Notes under the pieces: model-generated
What the model was told of the DNA's origin: nothing
The model's input: only the letters and a program-made list of their open reading frames with translations
Database searches by the model: none
Position numbers and translations under genes: made by a program
Source: Paenibacillus koleovorans NBRC 103111
GTDB taxonomy: Bacteria; Bacillota; Bacilli; Paenibacillales; NBRC-103111
Direction: 5' to 3'
DNA: 54,929 nt
Assembly: GCF_004000845.1 (NCBI RefSeq)
Contig: NZ_BIMA01000044.1
Span: forward strand, 1-54,929
In this document: positions 8,969 to 19,100 of the stretch, piece after piece
How the letters are laid out: each line of letters begins with the position of its first letter
Position numbering within the stretch: position 1 is the first letter of the stretch

Positions 8969-10207
8969 TTATTCCTCGAGCAGCCAATGGGAGTGCGTCT
9001 CCCGCCTGCAGTTCTCGAAGGTGTTGCCGGATAAGCGAATGTCGCTTACATGTTCCTCCAGGCAAATGCCGATCGTCCCCCGGGAGCCTGCCGGGAAGGT
9101 GATGCGATTGCCGCTGATCTCGACATCCCGCGTGAAGCCGCGCAGCCGTATGCCGACGAATCCCATCGTCTCGCTGCCGTTGTCTTCGATGACATTGTCC
9201 TTCACGACCGTATGGTTGGCGGCCATTGGGTCCGGCTCGTTGCGGAAGAAGAGGCCGTAGAACCGGTTGCCGCTGAATTGGTTGTTCGAGATGACATTGC
9301 CTGTATCTTTATGGCCGATCGAGAAGCCGCTCATGCGGTTGCCAGAGGAGTCGCAGTGCTCGACGATGCCGTCGCGAGCCCGCCAGCAGAAGAAGATGCC
9401 GTCCATGCCATTGTTGCGGAACTGGCTGTGGGAGATGCGAGTGCGGGACGTTCCGCTCCCCGGGTGTATGCCCTTGCCGGCATTGCCGCTGCACTCGCAG
9501 TGCCTCACGACGATGTCGGAGCCGCCTTGATAGCTGATGCCGTCCCCGTTGAAGCGGCTCACATGGCAATGCTCCAGCAACGCGTCGTGGCACTGGAACA
9601 AGTAGATGCCTCCATGCCGGCAGCCATCGGCCAGGGAGTTCAGCTCCAGATTGCCGTCGATTCGGAGATGCCGCAGCGCGATGTCGCGGCAATGGTAAGC
9701 GCTGACGACCGGACTCATCGTCGTGACGATTCCGCCGTCCTTCATCAGAACGGTCGCGTACAGCTCGCGGTCGAGGTAGAGCACATTGCCGCGTTTGCCG
9801 ATGACCGTCGCCGTCGTGTCGAGGAAGCCTTTGCTGACATCGGCACGTCTGACCGTGATCGACTGGCCGATCGGGAACAGCTCCGGCTCGCGTACCGTCA
9901 CCTCGCGCTCGTGTTGATCGGCATCGGCGAGCAGAGGCGACACGCGTTCCGCGCCGCGGCGCAGGATCGTCTGCCCCTCGCCCTTGCCATCACCGCCATC
10001 ACCGGCGCCGCACAGCTCGACGCCGGACGCCAAATGGACCGCGCAGTCGAGCTCATAGACGCCGGCATCCAGCCGGACGACGCCTCCGCCGAGCCGGGCG
10101 ACATAGTCGATGGCCGCTTGGATGGCGATGTGAGTGCTTCCGGTCAGGTCGCCGGACTCGGGGCCGACGGTGACGATGATTTTCTCCATATTCGGTTCCG
10201 CATTCAT
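8969..10207 (-). CDS. Right-handed parallel beta-helix protein (pectate-lyase-like)
   Basis: A protein of about 412 residues. The N terminus carries a GSTHIAIQAAIDYV segment and GGGVVRLDAGVYEL, typical of the pectate lyase superfamily repeat fold; the middle has many N-G-I/N-x-F coil turns (for example NNGMDGIFF, GNRMSGFSIG, GNRFYGLFF), as in beta-helix polysaccharide lyases, hydrolases and epimerases. No signal peptide is visible, so it should act in the cytoplasm. ATG at 10207 is preferred because GGAGG lies upstream; ATG 10225 has no clear binding site. Its position beside an importer suggests it works on imported oligosaccharides. Catalytic residues cannot be assigned. Confidence 0.8.
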   Translation of the reverse strand: MNAEPNMEKIIVTVGPESGDLTGSTHIAIQAAIDYVARLGGGVVRLDAGVYELDCAVHLASGVELCGAGDGGDGKGEGQTILRRGAERVSPLLADADQHEREVTVREPELFPIGQSITVRRADVSKGFLDTTATVIGKRGNVLYLDRELYATVLMKDGGIVTTMSPVVSAYHCRDIALRHLRIDGNLELNSLADGCRHGGIYLFQCHDALLEHCHVSRFNGDGISYQGGSDIVVRHCECSGNAGKGIHPGSGTSRTRISHSQFRNNGMDGIFFCWRARDGIVEHCDSSGNRMSGFSIGHKDTGNVISNNQFSGNRFYGLFFRNEPDPMAANHTVVKDNVIEDNGSETMGFVGIRLRGFTRDVEISGNRITFPAGSRGTIGICLEEHVSDIRLSGNTFENCRRETHSHWLLEE

Positions 10208-10351
10208 TCGTGGATAGGCCTCCATTCGCTAGGGATTAAGCCCAAGTCTACAGAGCGCGCTTGCGCCCGGCGACGGGGGAGAATCAATTTATACTGAGAG
10301 ATTCTTGTTCATTGATTTTAACACACAGGAGTGTTGCGGTAGACTGCATTC

Positions 10352-10382
10352 GCGACAATAATGTCGGAATAAACGTTATAAT
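10352..10382 (+). promoter_or_regulatory. Candidate promoter of the GH123-like operon
   Basis: A perfect -10 hexamer TATAAT occurs at 10377-10382, with only a weak GCGACA -35 candidate at 10352-10357 at 19-nt spacing. It lies about 85 nt before the gene at 10467 in the divergent gap. This is a motif match only. Confidence 0.35.
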
Positions 10383-10466
10383 TATCTTATAGGGCTTCTC
10401 GATACCGGATGGTACGATAAAGGCGGGTTTGGACATTTCCAACAGGAACAGGATGGGGGAGCGTCA

Positions 10467-12257
10467 ATGAGTCATAGCTGGTTGGTCACGGACATGATCC
10501 GCGTCTGTCCGCAGAACGGACAAACACTGGAAACAGAAGGAGACTTGCAGGACAGGCCGATTCTCACGGACCGGCATTTGCAAGCGGTATCGCCGCGCAA
10601 CGCCTACTTGTCTTTTCAAATCGTCTTGCGTACGAGTGGAGATTTCGACTTAGACGATTTGGACATCTCGCCGGAATCGTTGCAAGGAGTGGGCGGAGCA
10701 GAAATACCGGCAGAGGAATACGAGCTTTATGTAGAGTGGTACCATCGAATTGGCGACCGTTACATCCCTGATGCGCTCATTCCGTGTAAGCAGGCCTCTG
10801 TGTCAGGGAACTCCATAGCGAGCATATCCCGACAAAACGCGATCCCGGGCCAGCAGTACGCAGCCGTATGGGTTGACTTGTTCGTACCGGCCGATGCGAC
10901 TCCTGGCGAATATACGGGTACGATCGCAATCCGTCGCGGATCGAACGTCGAGCGGCAGGAGTGGCAGTTGACCGTACTGGAAACCCGTATCCCGAACGAA
11001 TCGACGATTACCGCCAGTCTTAACAACTATGCGGATTCGATCTCCAACAAGTTCGCGCATTTGGAGGGACGCACTGAACGATACACGGACGGTACGTATT
11101 TCGAGGTGGAGAAACAATTTTACCGGATGTCGCACGAGCACAGAACGGTCTTTCACAATTTGCCTTATTCGCATGACGGACGTATTCCTAAGAGCTTTGC
11201 CCCGGAGCTGGAGGGTGCGGGCAAGTCGATGCGCGTCAAGGATTGGTCTTTGTTTGACGAGCATTTCTCCGGTTACCTGGACGGCTCGGTCTTCCGCGGG
11301 ACGAAAAGGGGAGAGATTCCGATTCCTCATTTTTATTTGCCGCAAAATTTCCACTGGCCGGCCGATTACACGAAGTTCGGGCTGAAGGGGTATGCGACCG
11401 AATTTGCGTCCGTCTTTCGCGAGTTCTACGAGCATTTCACCGAACGCGGCTGGTTGTCCACCAAGTTCGAGCTGTTCTTCAATCATAAGAAGCGGTACAA
11501 ATTGTTCCCGTATGACGGCGATGAAACCCGATTCGTCTGGGATGAGAAAATCAACGACATCTATTACGGCATCGTCTCGGATGTGCTGGAGCGCAAGGAT
11601 GGGGCGAACTTCATCTTCCGCACGGACTCCAGCTGGAACTATGGCTTGCATTACAAGAAATACGCGGACATTATCAAGCATTGGGTAGTGAACCGGAACA
11701 TTATGAAGTGGTATCCGGAGGGAGCCTCGTATCTTCAGAGTCGCGGCTGCGTCTTCTGGTTCTATCTCGGCGCGCAGCCGATCGATCACAACCTGCTCGG
11801 CTCCATGATTGCGCCGCTTGCCAGCGTCGCCCAAAGGATGAACGGATTCGTGCTGTGGAATACGGTCGATTGGGGAAGCGACTGGCACTTGACGCCGGCA
11901 AGCAACGGCAAGACAGCCGTGTTCTATCCCGGCGATCGGCTGTTCGGCATTCGAGGGCCAATTCCGTCCATTCGGCTCAAATCGCTGCGCAGCTCGATGC
12001 AGATCGCGGAGTGCATGGAGGAGTGGATTCGCCAGAACGGGGAGCACCGAAGAGGCGAGATGACCCGGCTCATCGGCTCCATCCTGAATGGCGACAGCAC
12101 GTTTGATCCACCTCCGCCGCCGAGCCTCCTGGATCAGCCGCCGTACGAATGGACGAACCAGCTGCTGAGCGATGCGTCGCCGGTGGACCTGCATATCGGA
12201 CGGTCGCCGCTCCAGTTCGAGGCGCTGAAGGATCAATTGTGGCGGAAGATGGGCTAA
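10467..12257 (+). CDS. Glycoside hydrolase-like protein, GH123/DUF4091 type
   Basis: A 596-residue protein without a signal peptide. The first ~190 residues resemble the beta-sandwich domain of DUF4091/GH123 proteins, including a V-D-L-F-V-P-A-D-A-T-P-G-E-Y-T-G strand that is very characteristic. The remainder resembles the catalytic barrel, with GFVLWNTVDWGSDW near the C terminus matching the aromatic end strand. GH123 enzymes are beta-N-acetylgalactosaminidases; DUF4091 members are largely uncharacterised. The start is supported by GGGGGAG upstream. It leads a three-gene run with 13-nt and 46-nt gaps. The specific activity is uncertain. Confidence 0.68.
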   Translation: MSHSWLVTDMIRVCPQNGQTLETEGDLQDRPILTDRHLQAVSPRNAYLSFQIVLRTSGDFDLDDLDISPESLQGVGGAEIPAEEYELYVEWYHRIGDRYIPDALIPCKQASVSGNSIASISRQNAIPGQQYAAVWVDLFVPADATPGEYTGTIAIRRGSNVERQEWQLTVLETRIPNESTITASLNNYADSISNKFAHLEGRTERYTDGTYFEVEKQFYRMSHEHRTVFHNLPYSHDGRIPKSFAPELEGAGKSMRVKDWSLFDEHFSGYLDGSVFRGTKRGEIPIPHFYLPQNFHWPADYTKFGLKGYATEFASVFREFYEHFTERGWLSTKFELFFNHKKRYKLFPYDGDETRFVWDEKINDIYYGIVSDVLERKDGANFIFRTDSSWNYGLHYKKYADIIKHWVVNRNIMKWYPEGASYLQSRGCVFWFYLGAQPIDHNLLGSMIAPLASVAQRMNGFVLWNTVDWGSDWHLTPASNGKTAVFYPGDRLFGIRGPIPSIRLKSLRSSMQIAECMEEWIRQNGEHRRGEMTRLIGSILNGDSTFDPPPPPSLLDQPPYEWTNQLLSDASPVDLHIGRSPLQFEALKDQLWRKMG

Positions 12258-12270
12258 GGGAGGGAATGGC

Positions 12271-12726
12271 ATGAAACATACTTATGAATTGATGGAAATC
12301 GCCAGAATCGGCACCTTGTTCCTATGCGGAGATTGGGTGGAGCAGGCGATGACGCCGGAAAGGCGCGCTTATACAAGCGGAGACGATATCGATTTCGAGG
12401 AGCATAGTTATAATGCGCTAAAGCGGATTCTGCTGCTCACGGAACGGATCGATCGGAGCCGCAAGGAAGTGTCATGCTGTGTCTGGGTACTGCGGCCGGA
12501 TAAGCCGAATTACGGTGAACCGTTGTTGGCTGGTCGGACCTTGCCGGCTGAAGGGCACTCCATTATTCCGCTCGGACCGGAGCTGGCACGCGCGTTTGCG
12601 GGTACTCCTACAACACGATTCCGTCCGGCGGGCGAAGAGACCGTATACTACCCCCTGCGCAATTCCGACGAGGACATTGTCGCCGTGCTGGAAGTGTCGG
12701 AGTATCGCGATCCGTACTTTATTTGA
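12271..12726 (+). CDS. Hypothetical protein
   Basis: A 151-residue soluble protein that I do not recognise. It starts at ATG 12271 behind GGGAGGG, only 13 nt after the GH123-like gene. It contains two adjacent cysteines in EVSCCVWVLRP, a G-D-W-V-E-Q segment and ends in D-P-Y-F-I. No membrane segment or signal peptide is seen. Its tight placement between a glycosidase-like gene and an M20 hydrolase suggests the same operon and perhaps the same substrate route. Confidence 0.7.
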   Translation: MKHTYELMEIARIGTLFLCGDWVEQAMTPERRAYTSGDDIDFEEHSYNALKRILLLTERIDRSRKEVSCCVWVLRPDKPNYGEPLLAGRTLPAEGHSIIPLGPELARAFAGTPTTRFRPAGEETVYYPLRNSDEDIVAVLEVSEYRDPYFI

Positions 12727-12772
12727 CGGACCCGGGCCGCGAGGAAAGGAAAGGGAAGGGAGGATACCTAGC

Positions 12773-13948
12773 ATGATTGAGCCATTGTCACAGGATCCTA
12801 TGTTTGCCGAGGAGCTCGTCCGCTGGAGGCGAGAGCTGCACCGCCATCCGGAGCTCGGCTTGGAAGAGTGGCGCACCTCAGCCTTCCTGGAGGAGCGGCT
12901 GAGGGAAATCGGCGTGGACGAAATCGCCACGCTGGCGGGAACGGGCAAGGTCGCGCTGCTGCGAGGAGCTGCGGAAGGGCCGACGGTCATGCTGCGGGCG
13001 GATATGGACGGGCTGCCGATCGGAGACGGCAAATCGGTCGAATACGCCTCGTCGATCCCGAACCGGGGGCATCTCTGCGGCCACGACGCCCACATGACGA
13101 TGCTGCTCGGAGCCGCCAGGCTGCTCAAGCGGCGGGGCATCCCGCGAGGCAACGTCAAGCTGGTGTTCCAACCGGCGGAGGAAATTCTGAAAGGCGCCAA
13201 GGCGATGATCGAGGACGGGGTGCTGGAGCGGCCGAAGGTGGATGCCGCCTATGGCCTGCATGTCGTTCCGGCTCGGCCGATCGGTCAGATCGCCGTATGT
13301 CCAGGACAGGCGTATGCATACACCGACGGGATGATCATCACGATCGACGGAAAAGCAGCCCACGCCGCGTATCCTAATCTGGGGATCGATACGATCGCCA
13401 TCGCCGCGCAGGTCATCACGGGACTGCAGCAGGTGGTCAGCCGCATGACGAGCCCGCTCGTCTCGGCCGTCGTGACGATCGGCAAAATCAACGGGGGGGT
13501 TGCGCGCAACGTGATTGCGCCGCAGGTCGTGCTGGAGGGGACCGTCCGCACGCTCGACGCGACCGTTCGCGAGCAGGTTCACGCCGCAATCGAGCAGATC
13601 GTCGCAGGCATCTGCGAGGCGTATGGGGCTCGCTCACAGGTGGAGATCATCGGCGGCAGTCCCCCGGTGCACAATGACGAAGCGCTGCTTCCCTATTTGC
13701 GGGCTGCCGTAGACTCCGCTCCGAGCAAGCCGGCGCTGAATCTTGTCGGGCCGACTATGGGAGGCGAAGACTTTGCGTTTTATTCGCAACAAGTGCCTTC
13801 CTTATTTTTCTGGCTAGGTGTCGGGAATGAGCGGAAGGGGATCGTGCACGGCCTTCATCATCCCTTGTTCGATCTGGATGAAGACGCTTTGCCTCTCGGG
13901 GCCGGGCTGCTGGCGGATACGGCTTTGAATTACTTGCAAGGATGCTAG
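12773..13948 (+). CDS. M20 family amidohydrolase
   Basis: A 391-residue dinuclear-metal amidohydrolase of the M20D (hippurate hydrolase/N-acyl-amino-acid deacetylase) group. Visible motifs are HRHPELG near residue 24, [17 protein letters not shown] with ligands C102 and H104, FQPAEE with the catalytic glutamate, and GGEDFA at the C terminus. ATG 12773 follows GGGAGG; the frame is open well upstream of it but that extension overlaps the previous gene and is not expected. Cleavage of N-acyl groups from amino acids or amino sugars is the likely chemistry. With a GH123-like gene nearby, an acetamido sugar substrate is conceivable but unproved. Confidence 0.9.
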   Translation: MIEPLSQDPMFAEELVRWRRELHRHPELGLEEWRTSAFLEERLREIGVDEIATLAGTGKVALLRGAAEGPTVMLRADMDGLPIGDGKSVEYASSIPNRGHLCGHDAHMTMLLGAARLLKRRGIPRGNVKLVFQPAEEILKGAKAMIEDGVLERPKVDAAYGLHVVPARPIGQIAVCPGQAYAYTDGMIITIDGKAAHAAYPNLGIDTIAIAAQVITGLQQVVSRMTSPLVSAVVTIGKINGGVARNVIAPQVVLEGTVRTLDATVREQVHAAIEQIVAGICEAYGARSQVEIIGGSPPVHNDEALLPYLRAAVDSAPSKPALNLVGPTMGGEDFAFYSQQVPSLFFWLGVGNERKGIVHGLHHPLFDLDEDALPLGAGLLADTALNYLQGC

Positions 13949-13953
13949 AATGG

Positions 13954-13984
13954 GGGCTGCCGGCGATGGCAGCCCTTTCTGTTA
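13954..13984 (+). terminator. Probable terminator after the M20 gene
   Basis: GGGCTGCC at 13954-13961 pairs with GGCAGCCC at 13968-13975 around a 6-nt loop, followed by a short TTTCTGTT tract. The modest T tract allows partial read-through into the ALS-like gene. Confidence 0.6.
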
Positions 13985-14007
13985 GGCGACAGAAGGAGAT
14001 GATTACC

Positions 14008-15171
14008 ATGCCTATCCACTCAACCACATTAGCGGATTTGAAGGCGCAATTCCTGCAAGAGGAGAAGGAGATGACCTGCTCGGAAGCGTTGCTGCGCTCC
14101 TTGGTGCTGGAGGACGTGGAATGCGTCTTCGGCTACCCCGGCGGCGCGGTTCTCTATATCTACGATGCGCTGCACGGGTTCGAGGGCTTCTCCCATATCC
14201 TGGCTCGGCATGAGCAAGGCGCCATTCATGCGGCCGACGGCTATGCCAGAGCATCGGGAAAACCCGGAGTCGTCTTCGCGACCTCCGGGCCTGGCGCAAC
14301 CAATTTGATAACCGGGATCGCGACCAGTTATGCCGATCAGGTGCCGCTCGTTATTTTTACCGGCAATGTAGCGCTCCCTATGAAGGGGACCGATGCTTTT
14401 CAGGAAGCGGACATTATCGGCATGACCTACTCCATAACGAAGCATAGCTACTACATAGAACGTCCGGAGGAGCTTCCATCCGCTATCCGCCGAGCTTTCG
14501 ACATCGCCCAGACGGAGCCGAGAGGGCCGGTGCTGATCGATATCCCCAAGGATGTGTCGGCTCAATTCCTGCACTATAAGCCACTGGAGCGAAGGGCAAC
14601 GTACTCCCAAGCGCCATTCCAGGTTAACAAGGAAAGCGTCATTCAAGCGTGTGCGGAGCTGGACCTGCAAGACCCCACTTGGTTCGAGTGTATGCTTCCT
14701 GGTGAAGTGCTGCAATTTTTGAGCGAGAGATCGCCCCGGGACGCCTTATTCACGGTCGATGGGGGATTGTCCGCCTTGCATGCGCAGACGAACCTCTCCC
14801 TACATCCGCAGCGCCGCCTGCTTACCACCATACGCTGGATTACTCCGGGCTATGCCTTGCCGGCCGCCATCGGCGCCGCCATGGCAGGGCCGGACCGTTC
14901 GATCCTTTGTCTGACCTCCGGTCGCAGCCTGCTGATGAATGCTCAAGAGCTCGCGGTGTGCGCGCTTCGGCAGCTGCCGATCGTCCTATTCGTGGCCGGA
15001 CATCCGGAGGATCGGAGCCGACCGGATTTTCCCCGGCTTGCCGAAGCGTATGGGCTGCAAGGAGCTTCCTGCAGCAACTTGGAGGAACTGAATGTCGCTT
15101 GGGGGCAAGCGGAAGCAGCCCGCACTACATTCTTGATCGAATGTAAGGCGGGCTGGGGGGCGCAGAGCTAG
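14008..15171 (+). CDS. Shortened acetolactate-synthase-like protein lacking middle domain and ThDP motif
   Basis: A 387-residue protein related to the large subunit of acetolactate synthase (normally 550-600). Residues ~22-190 are a well-conserved PYR domain, with FGYPGGAVL, catalytic E69 in [19 protein letters not shown], and TSGPGATNL. The central FAD/TH3 domain (~150 residues) is absent. Residues ~225-385 align with the PP domain, keeping [11 protein letters not shown] and LLMNAQEL, but the cofactor motif GDG...NN is replaced by T-S-G-R (303-306) and no NN follows. ATG 14008 has AAGGAG 9 nt upstream. The frame is continuous, so this is not a simple frameshift. It should not bind thiamine diphosphate normally; a regulatory or new role, or early decay, is possible. 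The stop directly abuts a convergent esterase stop. Confidence 0.82.
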   Translation: MPIHSTTLADLKAQFLQEEKEMTCSEALLRSLVLEDVECVFGYPGGAVLYIYDALHGFEGFSHILARHEQGAIHAADGYARASGKPGVVFATSGPGATNLITGIATSYADQVPLVIFTGNVALPMKGTDAFQEADIIGMTYSITKHSYYIERPEELPSAIRRAFDIAQTEPRGPVLIDIPKDVSAQFLHYKPLERRATYSQAPFQVNKESVIQACAELDLQDPTWFECMLPGEVLQFLSERSPRDALFTVDGGLSALHAQTNLSLHPQRRLLTTIRWITPGYALPAAIGAAMAGPDRSILCLTSGRSLLMNAQELAVCALRQLPIVLFVAGHPEDRSRPDFPRLAEAYGLQGASCSNLEELNVAWGQAEAARTTFLIECKAGWGAQS

Positions 15172-16071
15172 CTAGATCCACTTTTGCAGGAAATCATAGC
15201 TTTCATCAAGGGCTTCCATCGGCGGGTGATGCCCGCTAGCATGATTGAGGAAAAAATAGTGCGAAGGATCGGAATAGCCGGCTCGCTGAATGTACTCCAG
15301 TGCCTCGTCGCTGTCGTAAAGTCCTGCGAGCAGCACGAAGGGCTTGCATCCGCCGCTGCGAAGGAGCTCCGCATGATCCATATGGGCGGCTTTCAGCTGA
15401 TGGAGCTTCTCCCCCCAATACCACGGATCCGACCAATTCGAGCGCTCCCAGTCCATCCCGAAATCGCTGCATAGGATGGCTTTGATCCGGGGGTCCAGAC
15501 AGCCCGTGTATAACGCCATTTTCCCTCCAAGCGAATGTCCGGCTATCCCAATCCGACTGGCATCGACGCGAGGATCGGCGCACAGCAGGTCCACCAGCAA
15601 CTGGGTATCGGCAACTAGCTTGCCCATGCCGGTCCACGTTGGATGGTCCCGTAGCAGAGCTTCGGCGGATAATACCCATTTTGAAAAATCTGCGTGTTCC
15701 TGCTCGAGGTTTAGGTAGGTCAGGTAGAAGGCGTCCGCTATAACCGCCGCATACCCGCGGCGCACCAGATGCAAAGCCATCGCCAAGTTAGGTTCATGGG
15801 TCGGCTCGAGCGTGTCGAGGTTGTATCCAGCCATCCGGACGGGAGTGTAAAACGGGACGACTACAGCCGGCATGCTGGGGGTGCTCGTTTTGGGTAGCAT
15901 CAGCAGCGTCCTTTGCACGGTCCCGGGCCCGTTCGCTTGCTCGTACACCTCTCCATAGAAATCAGCCGTCTCGAATTGGCGAATAAGCCGGAGTTGAGGC
16001 TCGTATTCGTAGTTATCCGGTTGGCCTAGTAGTTGAAGCCATTGTTGAATCTTGTCATTTTGTAGGTTCAT
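15172..16071 (-). CDS. Alpha/beta hydrolase, dienelactone-hydrolase/esterase type
   Basis: A 299-residue cytosolic serine hydrolase. The nucleophile elbow GHSLGG places S180, the acid is probably D in GLYDSDE, and the histidine lies in the SGHHPPM segment close to the C terminus. An upstream strand with VVVPFYTPVRMAGYN is typical of acetyl-xylan-esterase-like folds. It is convergent with the ALS-like gene, the two stop codons touching. A decayed copy of its last third is found at 20983-21207. The substrate is unknown. Confidence 0.85.
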   Translation of the reverse strand: MNLQNDKIQQWLQLLGQPDNYEYEPQLRLIRQFETADFYGEVYEQANGPGTVQRTLLMLPKTSTPSMPAVVVPFYTPVRMAGYNLDTLEPTHEPNLAMALHLVRRGYAAVIADAFYLTYLNLEQEHADFSKWVLSAEALLRDHPTWTGMGKLVADTQLLVDLLCADPRVDASRIGIAGHSLGGKMALYTGCLDPRIKAILCSDFGMDWERSNWSDPWYWGEKLHQLKAAHMDHAELLRSGGCKPFVLLAGLYDSDEALEYIQRAGYSDPSHYFFLNHASGHHPPMEALDESYDFLQKWI

Positions 16072-16179
16072 TTTGCTTCCCCCTCATAGTCCTATAAGCC
16101 TATTATATGGTAAGATTCATAGTAATGAATATCTATTATCGCCATCAAGGCAAATAGAATTATTGCGAGGGGATTACTA

Positions 16180-19100
16180 GTGAAAATGAATGGGCGGAAC
16201 TTCAAACACGTGATTGGAAAATGGATGATACTGAGCTTGACCTTGCTTGCCGTCATGGCTGGTATCCAGGTGGATCCGGCGCGAGCAGAGACTGTCGAGC
16301 ATTGGAGCCAGTATGGCAGGATGGGGATCGTTCAGGGAACGGAAGTAGGAGCGTTTAATGGAGCGTATGGCGTTGCGGTCGATCATGACGGGAATGTGTA
16401 TGTCGCGGATCGGCAGAATCATCGCGTCCAGAAGTGGACGGCCGCTACGAATACATGGAGCATACTGGGGTCAAGTGGAGGTGGCGGTCCGGGAGAGCTT
16501 TCTTTTCCGACAGGGGTCGCCGTTGATAACGACGGAAATGTCTATGTGGCGGATGGCGGCAACCAGCGTATTCAGAAGCTGTCGGTAGATACCGGTACAT
16601 GGACCGTCTGGTCGAGGAATGGCGGGGGGAGCGGGACCGGCTTAGGGGAGTTTAGCGCACCGGCAGGAGTAGCGGTTGACAGTGCCGGGAACATTTATGT
16701 AGCGGATTCGAACAACAACCGGATTCAGAAATGGACGATTGCGACCCAAACATGGAGTGAATGGAAAAAGAGCGGCGGGGGTAGCGGCAGCGGGCTTGGG
16801 GAATTCAATAATCCTACGAGTGTAGTTGGGGATGCTGCAGGGAACATGTACGTCGCGGATTCAAATAATAATCGTGTGCAAAAGTGGACGGCCGACACTT
16901 CAACTTGGAGTGAAATAGGAAGCGTCACCTCCCCCAGAGGGGTTTTTTTAGATGAAGATGGAAACTTATATATTGCGGGCAACGATCTCATTGCCAAGTT
17001 GACAGCTAGTACGAATACTTGGAGCGAATGGAAGAAAGCTGGCGGTGGAGCCGGAAGCGGGTTAGGTGAGTTCAATGGTGTATATAATGTGGCCATAGAC
17101 ACCCATGGCAACGTATACGCTGCAGATGCAAGCAATAATCGCATTCAGAAATGGACGGCGGCAACGGATCAATGGAGCGAAATGGGGCTGAAGGGATTTA
17201 TTTCCGGCAGTGGGTGGGGAGAGTTCAGCAGTCCGTCAGGCGTAGCAATAGATCACAACGCGAATGTTTACATAGCCGATACGCAGAACCATCGGATTCA
17301 GAAGCTTGCGTCTGCAACAAATGCTTGGAGCGAATGGAAGAAAAGCGGCGGCGGGAGCGGCAGCGGTCTGGGCGAGTTTAATGCTCCGACAGGGGTTGCC
17401 GTCGATTCTGTGGGGAACCTGTATGTAGCCGATCGAGGCAACCAGCGGGTCCAGAAGTGGACGGCCGCAACGGATACTTGGAGCGAATGGAAGAAAAGCG
17501 GTGGAGGTAGCGGCACCGGCCTAGGGGAATTTAATTTACCGGTCGCCATCGCCGTAGATAGCCTTGGCAATCTCTATGTGGTGGACACGCTGAATCATCG
17601 CGTCCAGAAATGGACGGCCGCTACAGAAACTTGGAGCGAGTGGAAGAAAAACGGAGGAGGCAGCGGCAGCGGTCTTGGCGAATTTACTAATCCGTCTGGA
17701 GTAACGGTTGATAGCTTAGGTAACGTGTATGTAACGGACCGGTGGCACCGCATCCAGAAGTGGACAGCCGCTACGGAACAATGGACCGAATGGAAAAAGA
17801 GCGGCGGCGGAAGCGGCAGCGAACTCGGGGAGTTCAATAGTGCGACCGGTGTATTCGTTGACCGTGCCGGGAACTTATACGTTGCCGATCGAAGCAACCA
17901 TCGCATTCAGAAGTGGACGGCGACTACGGATACATGGAGCGAATGGAAGAGAAGCGGTGGCGGAATCGGCAGCGGGTTGGGCGAGTTTAATCTCCCCAAT
18001 AGTGTAGCTGCAGACGGTGCCGGGAATTTGTATGTGTTGGATACGAATCGCCTGCAGAAGCTCACGGTCGTGCCTTCAGAAGCGGCCAGCCTTACTGCTA
18101 CGGCAGGGGATCGTCAAGTTACCTTGAACTGGAACACCGTTACGAATGCCACTTATTATGAGATTTACAGAGGAACGAGTTCACAGTCTTACGACGTCGG
18201 GCCTGTTGCTACCGTTACAGGAATCACTTACCAGGTAACCGGACTGACGAACGGGACGACCTATTACTTTGCGCTCAAGGCAGGCAATCTGGCAGGGACT
18301 GGACTGACTTACTCGAATGAAGCCATTGCAACGCCGCAGGACCCTTTGCCTCCAGTGCAGCCGGCGGATCCGGCGGATCCGCCAATCCAGCAGCCGGTTG
18401 CCGAGGATAAGAGCGTGCAGGTGCTGATCAATGGCAAGGTTGAAAATGCAGGCACCGCGGCGACTACAACCGTGAACAACCAAACCGTAACGACCATTAC
18501 CGTCGATCCGAAGAAACTGGCGGACAAGCTGGCCGCGGAAGGGGACGGCGTCGTCATCACGATTCCGGTAAATACGGGATCGGATGTTGTCGTAGGTGAG
18601 CTGAACGGCCAAATGGTGAACAGCATGGAGCAGAAAAAAGCGGTCGTCGAGATCAAAACCGCTAACGCCTCCTATACGCTGCCTGCCGGACAGATTAATA
18701 TTGGCGCCATCTCGCAACAGGTTGGGGCGGGTGTAGCGCTTCAAGATATTAAGGTGCGAATTGAAATTGCCGAGCCGACAGCCGACTCGATCCGACTCGT
18801 TGAAAGTACGGCGAGGGCTGGGAACTTCGAGATTGTGGCCCCTCCGCTTGAGTTCAAGGTGAGTGCCGTTCACGGAGATCGAACGATCGAAGTCTCGAAG
18901 TTCAATGCTTATGTAGAGCGAATGATCTCCATCCCGACCGGCATGGATCCGAGCAAAATCACGACAGGCGTCGTCGTCGAAGCGGACGGAACCGTTCGCC
19001 ACGTACCGACTCAGATCGTTCAGATCGAGGGCAAGTACTATGCTAAAATCAACAGCCTGACCAATAGTATCTACTCGGTTGTATGGCATCCGCTCGCATT

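Noticed and set aside
9050-10297. A 415-codon open frame on the plus strand opposite the beta-helix gene
   Set aside because: Its product is a low-information Ala/Asp/Val-rich sequence with no motif, while the minus strand encodes clear beta-helix coils; it is an antisense shadow in GC-rich DNA.
10803-12272. A 489-codon minus-strand frame opposite the GH123-like gene
   Set aside because: Arg-rich product without motifs; the plus strand has a good ribosome binding site and recognisable domain patterns.
14008-15171. Calling the ALS-like gene a normal ilvB
   Set aside because: It lacks the middle domain and the ThDP-binding GDG...NN motif, so assigning acetolactate synthase activity would be unsafe.
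16320-18065. Regular repeats that might be read as a CRISPR array
   Set aside because: Units are ~155-170 bp, in frame and encode NHL propeller blades; no short palindromic repeats, unique spacers or cas genes are present.
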